This document shows, one piece after another, positions 20,201-28,465 of a stretch of DNA of 64,000 nucleotides. The stretch lies in the NCBI GenBank assembly GCA_016213775.1, contig JACQZR010000145.1:1-64000 (forward strand), written 5' to 3'. Source of the stretch: Acidobacteriota bacterium (GTDB lineage Bacteria > Acidobacteriota > Terriglobia > Bryobacterales > Bryobacteraceae). The translations under genes and the position numbers were made by a program. Numbering within the stretch: position 1 is the first letter of the stretch; the number at the start of each line of letters is the position of its first letter. Below the pieces are notes generated by a model. The model was given only the letters and a program-made list of their open reading frames with translations, was not told the origin of the DNA and did no database searches.

Positions 20201-20873
20201 CCTGCTGGGCCGCCCGTATCACAACGACCCCGGATGCAACCACGAAATCCTCGAAGAGTTCCAGAAGCTCGGTTATCCGGTGTTCACACAGGATGCCCTG
20301 CCGATTGACGATGACATTATCTGGAAGCTTTTCGGCCCCGAAGTGGAGTCCGGCGAGATCCCGCATCCGATGTCGATTTCCGATGTCTGGAAGAACAGCT
20401 ATTCGGAAAACACGTCACGCAAAATCTGGGGCGCCAAGTATGTCGCGCGCCATCCGAACCTGGTGGCGCTCGAGCTGTCGAGCTTCAAGTGCGGCCATGA
20501 CGCGCCCATCTACTCCGTCGTCGAAGAGATCGTCGAACACTCCGGCACGCCGTATTTCTGCTTCAAGGACATTGATGAGAACAAGCCGACCGGCTCCATC
20601 AAGATCCGTACCGAGACCATCGGCTACTTCCTGAAGCGCTATCGCGAGGACATGGTCGTCGCTACACGCAAGAAGACCGACATCGAGCAGCAGCTCGCCG
20701 ACTTCGAACAGCGCCTCCGCCGCCAGTTGCTCAAAGAGAAGCTGGAGAAGATGCATTCGGACGAGAAAGTGAAGCTCTCGATGGATCAGGGTGTCATCCC
20801 GCAGATCCATGTGTCCCTCGGACAGTTGGCCGCCAGCCGGCCGCCGCAACAACCCCGCGTCAGCGGGGATTAG
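17292..20873 (+). CDS. Tandem BadF/BcrA/HgdC-type activase with DUF2229 C-terminus
   Basis: A 1193-residue protein with two ASKHA ATPase domains and a C-terminal reductase-like region. The first domain has GMDVGSTTVKAVV, ELGGQDAKII, NDKCAGGTGAV and VAGKCGVFAETDI. The second, from about 350, has GVDGGSTSTKAVL, DVGGQDIKII, NTQCSAGNGYF and GYGCAVFMQSDI. Both domains keep the two cysteines of the helix-cluster-helix that binds a [4Fe-4S] cluster between subunits. The region after about 650 carries CYFCKNKCLRTF, SIDPCFPSKLG, FFPMIDCL, RPYHNDPGCNHEI and SSFKCGHDAP. Family knowledge: ATP hydrolysis drives a low-potential electron to the partner cluster protein. The partner is the gene just upstream. 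Confidence 0.9.
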   Translation: MQKKFMIGMDVGSTTVKAVVVDAATDEILWRDYQRHDTKQPEKVYEFLERFEKEIEGFRAEDSRMFITGSGGSGMTKYLGAKFVQEVNAVSLAVEKLYPEAGSVIELGGQDAKIIIFKEDPETGRKKKIPSMNDKCAGGTGAVIDKINAKLRIPSEDLCNMGYKDLKLHPVAGKCGVFAETDINGLQKSGVPPSELMASLFEAIVMQNLSVLTRGNTLRPTVLLLGGPNTYITGMRDCWKHNIPKIWEERNYPLPEGVPPEDLIKTPDNAQYFAAIGAVEFGKTEDENVGHYIGAEKMHWYITVGREEEKKKRGGGGGLTKSEQELETFKNKYRHKKFVPTTFQPGEVVEGFIGVDGGSTSTKAVLLSKDKERRILAKAYQLSKGNPIEDTMEIFAKLEEQVTGQGATLKVLGVGTTGYAKDILRDVMGADAAVVETVAHTQAGLHFYKNVDVICDVGGQDIKIIILKNGRVKDFKLNTQCSAGNGYFLQSTAQGFGHPVEEFADIAFGANGFPQFGYGCAVFMQSDIVDFQRQGWKPEEIMAGLCNVLPKNIWLYVSQIPNLSALGSTFLLQGGTQYNLAAVKSQVDFIESRFKGKETAAKVIVHEHCGEAGAIGGALEAGRLWDNGRQSTFIGLSAIQAISFKTTRNEQTRCYFCKNKCLRTFIDVKTNMVNENGYVPKKTKVPLELGSQRLIIATCEKGTVEDISDMRGIKGKLDEVKKANPNFVEIAARQVFKVQDGPIVADPLPKIQFTAAQKKRAELMKKRGELRIGMPRVLNMYSQAPVFTGYFASLGIKAENMVWSDYTSEGLYKEGAKRGSIDPCFPSKLGIPHVHNLLYTHHAKKPLDIIFFPMIDCLTSDLHGAQASRSCPTVAATPEAVKAAFTKEGDLFKEKGVKYMGTFVNISKTDMFERQMYEDFKDILGLSPEENARAVKEGFKALDYFNSVQMRGHAREVLEQLERENRLGVVLLGRPYHNDPGCNHEILEEFQKLGYPVFTQDALPIDDDIIWKLFGPEVESGEIPHPMSISDVWKNSYSENTSRKIWGAKYVARHPNLVALELSSFKCGHDAPIYSVVEEIVEHSGTPYFCFKDIDENKPTGSIKIRTETIGYFLKRYREDMVVATRKKTDIEQQLADFEQRLRRQLLKEKLEKMHSDEKVKLSMDQGVIPQIHVSLGQLAASRPPQQPRVSGD

Positions 20874-20886
20874 GCATTCGCCGCCT

Positions 20887-22281
20887 TTACACCTTGGCCG
20901 GCTTCGGAAAACTCGCCCCCACCTCCTTCAACCACGCCATCAGACGCGCCGACAACCGCGCCCGCGTCTCTGGTTCCTGCTGTGCCAGGTTCTTCGATTC
21001 CGCCAGGTCCGTATCCAAGCGGAACAACTCCTCCCGGCCGTCTTCGTAATAGTGCAGCAGCTTCCAATTCCCGCTGCGGATCGCGCTCACCGGAGTAGTC
21101 GTTGCATAGTAGTGCGGATAGTGAAAGAACATCTCCTCGCGAGCCAGCCGCCCCGCCGGATCCTGCAACAGTGGCACCAGGCTCAGCCCATCGTGCGTCG
21201 GCCCACTCGCTCCCACTAGCTCCTGCACCGTGCCGAACACATCACTCGAAATCACCGGAAAGCCGCAAGTCTTCCCTCGAGCCATCCCCGGCGCGCGCAC
21301 AATCAGCGGCACCCTCACACCGCCCTCATACGCCGACCCTTTGCCCGACCGCAACGGAGCATTGTTCGTCACCACCTTGCCCCTGTTCACCCCGATATAC
21401 CCGCCGTTGTCGGAAATGAAAATCACCGCGGTGCGGCCGGCCAGATTGCGCCGATCCAGGTGCGCCATCACCCTGCCTACGCTTTCATCCAGACTGTGCA
21501 CCATAGCCGCATAGTCCGCATTCTGATGCTTCATCCCCGGCTGCAGTTTCTTCTTGTAGTGCTCCACCAACTCCGGCTTGCCCTCAATCGGAGTATGCGG
21601 CGCATGATGCGCCAGGTACAAAAAGAACGGCCGCTCGCCCGCCATGTCCATCACGCGTAGAGCCTCATCGGTCAAGCGGTCCGTCAGGTAGTCGCCCTGT
21701 TTGCCGCCCACCAGTCCCGGCACATAGCGGTACTCCCGAAAATTGCGCGCCCCGCGATAGGGAAAGAAGAACGTCTCCGGCGCGCCCCAATGCGTCCCAC
21801 CGATATTGACATCGAACCCCTGCGTCTCAGGGTAGAAATCGCCGTCGCCCAAATGCCACTTGCCGATGCTCGCCGTCAGATAGCCCTTCTGCTTCAAAAG
21901 CTCGGCCAGAGTCAGCTCCGCGTGCGGAAGATTCGCCACCGAATCGCCCTGCGTCATCTTCCTCCCCTTCGGCGATTCAAACGACCCCTCCCGCCAGATG
22001 GTGATCCGCAATCGCGCCGGATGCTTGCCTGTCATGAGGGATGCCCTCGTCGGCGAACATACTGGGGATGCCGAATGCGCATCGGTGAAGCGCACACCTT
22101 CCGAAGCCAGTTTGTCCAGATGCGGAGTCTCATGCAGATCCGCGCCGTAACAGCCCAAATCAGCCCAGCCCAAATCATCCGCGACGATCAGCACAACGTT
22201 CAACGGGCGGGCCTGGCTTTGCGCCATCCCAAGTCCCGCAATTGATCCAAGAAAAGCCCGGCGGTTCATCCCGACCATCAT
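20887..22281 (-). CDS. Exported type I sulfatase
   Basis: A 464-residue sulfatase with a Tat-like signal (NRRAFLGSIAGLGMAQS) after a short lead of four residues; ATG 22269 is an alternative start. Metal-binding Asp residues stand in VADDLGWADLGCYG. The active-site motif CSPTR begins at Cys75 and fits CxPxR, so the Cys would be converted to formylglycine by an FGE not present here. Further family blocks are GKWHLGDGDFYPETQGFD, FISDNGGYIGVN and APLRSGKGSAYEGGVRVP. It should act in the periplasm on sulfate esters such as polysaccharides. It converges on the activase gene with a 13-base gap. Confidence 0.93.
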   Translation of the reverse strand: MMVGMNRRAFLGSIAGLGMAQSQARPLNVVLIVADDLGWADLGCYGADLHETPHLDKLASEGVRFTDAHSASPVCSPTRASLMTGKHPARLRITIWREGSFESPKGRKMTQGDSVANLPHAELTLAELLKQKGYLTASIGKWHLGDGDFYPETQGFDVNIGGTHWGAPETFFFPYRGARNFREYRYVPGLVGGKQGDYLTDRLTDEALRVMDMAGERPFFLYLAHHAPHTPIEGKPELVEHYKKKLQPGMKHQNADYAAMVHSLDESVGRVMAHLDRRNLAGRTAVIFISDNGGYIGVNRGKVVTNNAPLRSGKGSAYEGGVRVPLIVRAPGMARGKTCGFPVISSDVFGTVQELVGASGPTHDGLSLVPLLQDPAGRLAREEMFFHYPHYYATTTPVSAIRSGNWKLLHYYEDGREELFRLDTDLAESKNLAQQEPETRARLSARLMAWLKEVGASFPKPAKV

Positions 22282-22320
22282 ACGGCACCCATATGTGAGG
22301 CGGCCAACCCTGCCTCCGCC

Positions 22321-22510
22321 GTCTTGTGGGGCAGACGACCTCGTCTGGAGTTTGGACAGTCAGCCGTCTTGTGGGGCGGCCAATCCTGGCCGCGGCTGGC
22401 CTTTCCAGGCCAGCCCTGGAGTTTGGACATTCTGTCGCCCTGTGGGGCGGGCCTCAGCCTGCGCGGGCCGCATCCTCCCGTCTGCGCGCCAGCCCTGGTC
22501 GCGCAAGGTC
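22321..22510. repeat. Hairpin-rich repeat cluster built on CTTGTGGGGC and GAGTTTGGACA units
   Basis: Three imperfect units begin with [C/T]TTGTGGGGC or CCTGTGGGGC near 22323, 22368 and 22438. Two contain GGAGTTTGGACA (22347-22358 and 22418-22429). Between the shared boxes lie variable short palindromes such as CAGACGACCTCGTCTG and GGCCAATCCTGGCC. The layout is that of dispersed extragenic repeats, not coding sequence. The rest of 22282-22770 (after 22510) shows no gene that I trust. Confidence 0.65.
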
Positions 22511-22736
22511 AATCGCATCCGGTTTTTCGCGTCAGGAAACCCCGGCGTTCTTCATACCATCCAACGTCGCCGAAAGCTCACTCGAAGGTGTGCCGCTACA
22601 ACCGGATACTGGTACACGCTCCCGGGTGTTGATCGAGAAAGCCCGGTTCAGGCGGAAGTGGAGCGTTGGCGCGCATCTGCACCGCCCGATGGCACAACTG
22701 GCCACTGAGAATTGCAGTTGCTCTACTTCCATTTGA

Positions 22737-22752
22737 CATCCTAATGAGGATG
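22737..22752. promoter_or_regulatory. Perfect dyad upstream of the PadR gene
   Basis: CATCCT (22737-22742) and AGGATG (22747-22752) form a perfect inverted repeat with a four-base centre, overlapping a TTGACA hexamer at 22733-22738. Its place 18 bases before the PadR start suggests an autoregulatory operator. No good -10 box was found, so the promoter itself is not called. Confidence 0.4.
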
Positions 22753-22770
22753 ATGCCAGACTGTATTAGA

Positions 22771-23115
22771 ATGCCTAATGAACAAAAGGCCGGAGTGCTT
22801 CAGGGCACGCTGGACCTGATGGTTCTCCAGACCGTCGCCACCCTCGGACCGCTGCATGGCTACGCCATCAGTGCGCGTATCGAACATGTATCCGGCGGGG
22901 CCATTCAACTGAACATGGGATCGCTCTATCCTGGCCTCCTGCGGCTGGAGCAGCGCGGGTTCATTCGCGCGCAATGGGACCGCACCGAAACAAACCGGCG
23001 CGCCCGCTACTACAGCATCACGGCGGCCGGCCGCCGGCAGCTCCAGACGGAGAAAACGGAATGGGCCCGCATGACCGCCATCATACAGGCGGTGCTCAAA
23101 GGAGATGCGTCATGA
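22771..23115 (+). CDS. PadR-family transcriptional regulator
   Basis: A 114-residue winged-helix regulator. The N-terminus reads MPNEQKAGVLQGTLDLMVL, typical of PadR, followed by LGPLHGYAISARIE, GSLYPGLLRLEQRGFI and the wing RARYYSITAAGRRQL. ATG 22771 is chosen by family alignment; it has no clear ribosome-binding site, and ATG 22744 is in frame upstream. The stop overlaps the start of the ABC permease gene by four bases. This PadR-ADOP pairing is very frequent in Solibacter-like genomes, and the regulator presumably controls the permease. Confidence 0.9.
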   Translation: MPNEQKAGVLQGTLDLMVLQTVATLGPLHGYAISARIEHVSGGAIQLNMGSLYPGLLRLEQRGFIRAQWDRTETNRRARYYSITAAGRRQLQTEKTEWARMTAIIQAVLKGDAS

Positions 23116-25727
23116 GATTTCGTTTGCGCGAATGGTGGCTGCGGTGGCGCGAATCCTTTCGCCATCGCGACGGGAGCGAGACCGAAGAGGAGCTTCGGTT
23201 TCACCTCGAGATGGCGGAACAGGATGCGGTGCGCCGCGGTCAGGATGCGCGGGAAGCGCGTCTGCGTGCAGGTGGCGTGGCGCAGGCAGCCGAAGCCGTG
23301 CGCGATCAATTCATCATCCCCTGGCTCAGCGACTTCCTGCGCGACAGCCGCCACGGCGTTCGTTTGTTGAGGAGAAGTCCATTGTTCACCGCCGCTGCGA
23401 TTGTGTCCCTCGCCCTGGGAATCGGCGCCAATACCGCGATCTTCACCCTGATCGATGCCGTACTGCTGCGGATGATGCCAGTCCAGGAGCCCGGCCGTCT
23501 TGTGCAGTTTGGACGCGACCTTTCCTTTCCGAAGTTTCGTCACTTCCGTCAGGAGCTCCGCTGTTTCACCGATATGTTTGCCCACTCTTCGCTGGGACGC
23601 CGCGACATTATCTTTGACGAAGACCCGGAGCCGGCGAGCCTCGAATTCGTATCGGGCAACTATTATTCGGTGCTCGGTGTTTCCACGTTTGCCGGACGGA
23701 CCTTTGATTCCGATATCGACCGGAGTCCCACAGCGGTTGCGGTTATCAGTCACGCCTACTGGAAGCGGCGGTTCGCCCTGGACCCCTCCGCGATCGGCCG
23801 GGCTTTCCGCTGGAACAGCCGGTCGTTTACGATCATTGGTATTGCCTCACCCGAGTTCACCGGCGTCGTTCCCGGTAAACTCGCCGAAATCACGCTGCCG
23901 CTTTCGATGGCCGGCGAAGTCCTCGGTGATCCCGGGAGGCTCACCGGCTATCAAGTCAACTGGCTCGAGAGTATGGGACGGCTTCGCGCCGGGTACACGA
24001 TCGAGATGGCACAGGCCGAAGTCGCAACCATCTATTCACGGATGATCCACACCGAAGCGGAGCAGCAAAAAGGCAACGAGTTTCAACGGCGGAAAATCCT
24101 CGCGCAACGGATGCCGCTCGAAGCGTCGGGAAATGGATTCGATTTCCTCCGCTTCCGTTTCGCCGAGCCACTGCGGCTTCTGATGGGGATTGTGGCACTG
24201 ATCCTGCTGATTGCCTGCGTCAATCTCGCTAATCTGCTCCTGGGGCGCGCCACCACGCGGCGGCGCGAGATCGCCGTCCGGCTGGCAATGGGCGCCGGAC
24301 GCGGACGCGTCCTCCGCCAGATGCTGGCAGAAGGCATCCTGCTGGCGGCGGCCGCGGGCATCCTGGGCGTGTTGCTGGCCTGGTGGTCCGCCAATGCACT
24401 CGTGACGATGATGTCCAACGGCGGCGAGCCGATCGCACTGAGCCTCCGGCCGGACCTTCGCGTGCTGGCCTTTGCCGCCGCCATCTCCGCCGTGGCATGC
24501 CTGCTGTTCAGCCTCGCACCGGCGATTCAAGTGACGCGCCACGGAATCCAGCCCGCGTTGGCCGAGGCCCGTTCAGGTGCCCGTTGGCGCTGGGGCAGAG
24601 GGCTGATTACCGCGCAGGTGGCGATTTCCGTACTACTGGTGATCGGCGCCGGCCTTTTCGGCAGCACCCTGCTGCGCCTTTACTCGCTCGAAACCGGATT
24701 CCATCGCGACGATGTGACGCTGATCTCCGTGAAGACTGACCGTGCCGGCTTACAGGGGCACGCGCTCAGAGGCAGTATTCTGGAGAGCCTGCGATCCATG
24801 CCCGGCGTAGCGACAGCCAGCTTCGAAATGTCGCCGTTAAGCTATAAGGGCTGGGAAATGGGTGCGCGCGTGGAAGGGTACACCTATGGACCGAACGAGG
24901 ACATGCATGTGCACGTGAACTTCATTGCCGAGGATTACTTCCGGACGCTAAGTATCCCGGTGATCCAGGGTAGAGAGTTCAACGAGCGCGATACAGCCGC
25001 GAGTCCGAAGGTGGTTGTCGTCAACGAAGCATTCGCCCGGCGCTATTTCCAGGGACAATCGCCTCTCGGAAAATGGCTCGGATTCACCGGACCGGACCGC
25101 ATGGAGATTGTCGGCATGGTCAAAGACGTGCGCTCGCGCAGTCTTCGCGGAGAAATCCCCGCCGCCGTGTATGTGGACGCGGTGCAGGCGAACCGTCCGC
25201 CATCTGGCGTCTATATAGTTCGCGGCGCGGGAATTGCCGGGATCGTGGATTCAGCACTCAAAAGGGTGGATACCAGGCTTCGGGCAACGGATGTGCGCAC
25301 ACTGGACGAGGACCTGTCGCGCTCGATTCTCCGCGAGCGCATCTTGGGAACGCTGTCCGGACTGTTCGGCGCTCTCTCTCTGATTCTGGTCTCGGTTGGC
25401 GTGTACGGCGTGATGGCGTTCCAGGTGGCGCGCCGCCAAAAGGAGATTGGCATCCGGATGGCCCTGGGCGCGCGGCCAGTCCAAGTCACGGCAATGGTCC
25501 TGGCGGAAACGGCCGTGCCCGTAGGCGCCGGAGTAGCGGTGGGCGTCGCCGGCGCGCTAGGCCTGACGCGGCTGGCGGAGAAGATGCTCTATGGCGTCGC
25601 CCCCACTGACCCGGTCACCTTCGCTGGGGCAAGCGGGATCCTGATTCTTCTCGCCCTTCTCGCTGCTTATCTGCCGAGCCGCCGGGCTGCGCGGATGAGT
25701 CCCGTCGAAACGCTCCGGTGCGACTGA
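23112..25727 (+). CDS. ADOP-type ABC transporter permease (MacB/FtsX-like)
   Basis: An 871-residue protein of the acidobacterial duplicated orphan permease family (TIGR03434). The N-terminal helical extension (REWWLRWRESFRHRDG, then ELRFHLEMAEQD) is family-specific. TM1 near 100 (FTAAAIVSLALGIGANTAIF) opens the first MacB-like periplasmic domain, followed by an FtsX module with ALILLIACVNLANLLLGRA and TRRREIAVRLAMGAGR. A second copy ends with VARRQKEIGIRMALGA and AYLPSRRAARMSPVETLR. The ATG at 23112 lies inside the PadR stop; the longer frame that starts at 22974 runs over the PadR gene. No ABC ATPase is adjacent, which is why the family is called orphan. Confidence 0.94.
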   Translation: MRFRLREWWLRWRESFRHRDGSETEEELRFHLEMAEQDAVRRGQDAREARLRAGGVAQAAEAVRDQFIIPWLSDFLRDSRHGVRLLRRSPLFTAAAIVSLALGIGANTAIFTLIDAVLLRMMPVQEPGRLVQFGRDLSFPKFRHFRQELRCFTDMFAHSSLGRRDIIFDEDPEPASLEFVSGNYYSVLGVSTFAGRTFDSDIDRSPTAVAVISHAYWKRRFALDPSAIGRAFRWNSRSFTIIGIASPEFTGVVPGKLAEITLPLSMAGEVLGDPGRLTGYQVNWLESMGRLRAGYTIEMAQAEVATIYSRMIHTEAEQQKGNEFQRRKILAQRMPLEASGNGFDFLRFRFAEPLRLLMGIVALILLIACVNLANLLLGRATTRRREIAVRLAMGAGRGRVLRQMLAEGILLAAAAGILGVLLAWWSANALVTMMSNGGEPIALSLRPDLRVLAFAAAISAVACLLFSLAPAIQVTRHGIQPALAEARSGARWRWGRGLITAQVAISVLLVIGAGLFGSTLLRLYSLETGFHRDDVTLISVKTDRAGLQGHALRGSILESLRSMPGVATASFEMSPLSYKGWEMGARVEGYTYGPNEDMHVHVNFIAEDYFRTLSIPVIQGREFNERDTAASPKVVVVNEAFARRYFQGQSPLGKWLGFTGPDRMEIVGMVKDVRSRSLRGEIPAAVYVDAVQANRPPSGVYIVRGAGIAGIVDSALKRVDTRLRATDVRTLDEDLSRSILRERILGTLSGLFGALSLILVSVGVYGVMAFQVARRQKEIGIRMALGARPVQVTAMVLAETAVPVGAGVAVGVAGALGLTRLAEKMLYGVAPTDPVTFAGASGILILLALLAAYLPSRRAARMSPVETLRCD

Positions 25728-25829
25728 GCGCGGCCGCCTCACGCTGGACGGACTCACCGCCACGGATGTCGACCCATTCCATGAACCGCCCGGAGCTTGC
25801 TGACGCGCGGCTCAGAAACGGCTTCCGAG

Positions 25830-25856
25830 CCACTCGCCGTTAGGGAGTGGTTTTCT
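25830..25856 (+). terminator. Intrinsic terminator after the ADOP permease
   Basis: CCACTC (25830-25835) pairs with GAGTGG (25845-25850) around a nine-base loop, followed by TTTTCT. It lies about 100 bases after the permease stop. Confidence 0.55.
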
Positions 25857-26004
25857 CCATGTGTTATTCTTGGCTCAAGGCGTGCAGGACGCTGCCTTCC
25901 GCGGACAGGACCGAGTCCACCTGAAGAGTGAATGTTCCGTAGGTTCTCGCGAACCTCCTTTTGCCCGATGTAAGCGGACCGGGAATTCTAGAGGAGGCCT
26001 CGCC

Positions 26005-27288
26005 ATGTCTATCCGCCGCTTACCGGTTCGTCCCAATCTGGACCAACTGAAGAATCAAGCCAAAGAACTCCTAGCCGCCATTCACGCTGGCGAACCCGAC
26101 GCCATTGCGGAACTCCGCCAACATCATCCCAACCCTGCGCTAGAACCGCCGAACGTCAAGCTTGCCGACGCACAGCTTGTCCTCGCGCGCGTGTACCAGG
26201 CGTCAAGCTGGATGCGGCTTGTACAGGCCGTGAAACTCGCAGATGCCATCTGGAGCGACGACTTGATCGCCGTCCTTGATCTAGTTGCACAAAACCGCAA
26301 CTTGTTGTTTGAGGAAACGGTAATACGGAGCGACAGCAACTGGGGCCCGCCGATGACCTATGCGGCGAACCTTGGGCGGGATCGGATCATCCAGGCGCTG
26401 CACGATGCAGGCGCCACCGACCACCGCTCCGCGTGGGGGCGCGCGGTGCTCCAAGGCAAGATTGAAAGCGCAAAACTGCTGGTCACCATGCTCGGCCACC
26501 CTGTCATGCCGGGCGACGGTCTCGGTGGGCCGGCATATACGCTGAGCGTAGAAGGCACGCTGTATGCGCTCGGTGTAGGCGCACGGGTTAACGATGATGA
26601 CGGCAAGCTCCTTGCGCCTGTGGATGTGGTGCTCGAAACGGATGGCAGGAATCCCGCGGCCAAACACAAGATCCTGGATTTGTACGAGCAGCAAGGTGTC
26701 GTGTATCCCGATACGCCGACGATGGCGCTGCACCGCGGGCGAATCGATCTTCTCGCCGAACATCTGCGGCGCGATCCGAATCTTCTCAGTCGCACGTTCA
26801 GCCATCGGGAGATCTATCCCAGCGAAATGGGTTGCCTCGATCCGATCAATGCGACCGTGGGCACGCCTCTCGGCGGGACGACACTCCTTCACATGTGCGT
26901 GGACTACGACGAGGTGGAGATAGCGCTGTGGCTGCTCGATCAGGGAATGGACGTGAACGCACGATCCGCAGTTGGCGCGAGCGGGTTCGGAGGTTATACC
27001 GCACTCTTCTCCACCGTGGTGTCGCAGCCCAACTTCTGGATGAACTACAACAAGCGCGGGCCGTTCGCCGCGCCTTTCACCAGCCTCCTGCTGGAACGTG
27101 GCGCTGACCCGAACATGCGGGCGTCGATATGGAAAGAACTTCATCCCGGACACGCAAAGCACGCTGACGGCATGCGACACGAGTACCGCAATGTTACGGC
27201 TCTGTCGTGGGGCCGGCGATTTCATGCACCGATCTTTGTGAGCGAGCCGGCGTTGCGGCTGATTGAGGCGGCGGGCGGAGTGGGGTGA
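26005..27288 (+). CDS. Ankyrin-repeat-type protein
   Basis: A 427-residue protein without signal peptide. ATG 26005 follows GAGGAGG by seven bases. Ankyrin-like units are recognisable by spacing and by motifs such as AANLGRDRIIQALHDAGA, GTTLLHMCVDYDEVEIALW followed by LLDQGMDVNAR, and FTSLLLERGADPNMR. The N-terminal block (RRLPVRPNLDQLKNQAKELL) matches the opening found on many acidobacterial and planctomycete ankyrin proteins. It probably binds proteins. No enzymatic motif is seen, and no partner gene lies close enough to suggest a target. Confidence 0.78.
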   Translation: MSIRRLPVRPNLDQLKNQAKELLAAIHAGEPDAIAELRQHHPNPALEPPNVKLADAQLVLARVYQASSWMRLVQAVKLADAIWSDDLIAVLDLVAQNRNLLFEETVIRSDSNWGPPMTYAANLGRDRIIQALHDAGATDHRSAWGRAVLQGKIESAKLLVTMLGHPVMPGDGLGGPAYTLSVEGTLYALGVGARVNDDDGKLLAPVDVVLETDGRNPAAKHKILDLYEQQGVVYPDTPTMALHRGRIDLLAEHLRRDPNLLSRTFSHREIYPSEMGCLDPINATVGTPLGGTTLLHMCVDYDEVEIALWLLDQGMDVNARSAVGASGFGGYTALFSTVVSQPNFWMNYNKRGPFAAPFTSLLLERGADPNMRASIWKELHPGHAKHADGMRHEYRNVTALSWGRRFHAPIFVSEPALRLIEAAGGVG

Positions 27289-27465
27289 ACCGCCGGATTT
27301 CCGCCAAGCCACATCGCGTAACCGCCATACTCAGACCAAAGCGCATCTGATCGGGCTGGACCTTCGGACGCGCGGCAGCGTCCCGAACCCTGGTGCCCAA
27401 AAATTCCCTAATACTTCCCACCGCCCATTCGATAAGAACTAGGAGAGCATTTCAACCTGACCTTG

Positions 27466-27582
27466 CGTCCACGGCCCTGATGGGGTGGACGTTTCGCGCA
27501 CGGAGGCCCTGTCATTTCCCTTCCTCCGTTTGCACACGGCAGCCGCCTCCACCCACCACCCGGTGCGGCTGCCGTCCTTTTT
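27466..27582 (+). ncRNA. Candidate structured RNA with three hairpins and a T-rich end
   Basis: Three perfect stems follow one another: CGTCCAC/GTGGACG (27466-27472 with 27485-27491), ACGGAGG/CCTCCGT (27500-27506 with 27523-27529) and ACGGCAGCCGC/GCGGCTGCCGT (27536-27546 with 27565-27575). The last has eleven pairs and is followed by CCTTTTT, the form of an intrinsic terminator on the plus strand. The nearest upstream plus gene ends at 27288, so this may be either a distant terminator region or the end of a small RNA. The stretch 27289-27465 shows no gene and no known RNA family was recognised. Confidence 0.4.
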
Positions 27583-28460
27583 CACTTCGCCGCCCCCGTT
27601 CGCCCAAAATGTTCCAACAGCCGCTCCCGCTGCGCATTGTACTCACACCCCAACAACGCGATCACACTCAATACGTACATCCATACAATCAACGCAATCA
27701 CCGCCCCGATACTCCCATACATCACGTTGTAGTTCGCTATGTTGCGTACATACCACGCAAACGCCGCCGTCGCCACCAACCACAGCACCGTCGCGACAAT
27801 CGCTCCCGGCATTACCCGCTTCCATGTCTGCTCACGGTTGGGCCCAAAATAGAACAACCCCGCCGCCGCCGTGCTCAGCCCCCCAAAGGCAACCATATAC
27901 CGCACCACGATCCCCGCCACCCGCACTCCGCCTCGCAACTGCTCTCCCGCCGGCAGTACCCCCAACGACGACAGCACCCATTGCTCCACCCGGTCGCCAA
28001 ACACCAGCAAAGCGCTCGCCCCAATCACCGGCGCCGCGGCAATCACCACCAGCAGAATCGACATCAGCCGCTGCCTCACGAACGGCCGTCCCGTCGGCAG
28101 TTGATACACCGCCTGAAACCCCTCCATCAGCGTCGCCATCACGCCACTCGCCGCCCACAGCGAGACCACCGTCGCCAGAATCAGCAGATGCACAGGCCGT
28201 TCCCCGCGGCTGGCAAAACTGTACTGCACCAGATCCTCCGTCCCCGGTGGTACCGCAATAAACAAGAACTGCGAAATCAGCTTCGCCACTTCCTCCGCAC
28301 GCACCTGTACCAGGATCGTCGCCAGTGCCGTCAACACCGGGATGAACGAGAGCAATGCCGAATACGCCGCCCCTTTGGCCACTCCCAGACACCCGTCTTC
28401 ATGGCAGCCGATTGCCGCCCGCCGCAACAGCCACCAGATCCGTCGTGGCCCGTTTCCCAT
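27582..28460 (-). CDS. YihY/BrkB-family inner membrane protein
   Basis: A 292-residue protein with about six hydrophobic helices. Family segments are GAAYSALLSFIPVLTALATI, SLWAASGVMATLMEGFQAVYQ, RLMSILLVVIAAAPVIG and YGSIGAVIALIVWMYVLSVI near the C-terminus. YihY/BrkB proteins are widespread and their transport substrate is not settled; older annotation as ribonuclease BN is wrong. ATG 28460 is chosen because it starts the family homology and lies five bases after the glpD stop; the longer frame overlaps glpD. It is probably the second gene of the glpD operon. Confidence 0.9.
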   Translation of the reverse strand: MGNGPRRIWWLLRRAAIGCHEDGCLGVAKGAAYSALLSFIPVLTALATILVQVRAEEVAKLISQFLFIAVPPGTEDLVQYSFASRGERPVHLLILATVVSLWAASGVMATLMEGFQAVYQLPTGRPFVRQRLMSILLVVIAAAPVIGASALLVFGDRVEQWVLSSLGVLPAGEQLRGGVRVAGIVVRYMVAFGGLSTAAAGLFYFGPNREQTWKRVMPGAIVATVLWLVATAAFAWYVRNIANYNVMYGSIGAVIALIVWMYVLSVIALLGCEYNAQRERLLEHFGRTGAAK

Positions 28461-28465
28461 CGTGT

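Noticed and set aside
17229-20366. A 1045-codon open frame antisense to the activase gene
   Set aside because: The plus strand encodes a clear tandem BadF-type activase. The antisense frame has no recognisable domain and arises from the GC-rich codon pattern.
22295-22736. Overlapping plus-strand open frames of about 100-137 codons
   Set aside because: They read through the palindromic repeat cluster in several frames and have no ribosome-binding site or homology.
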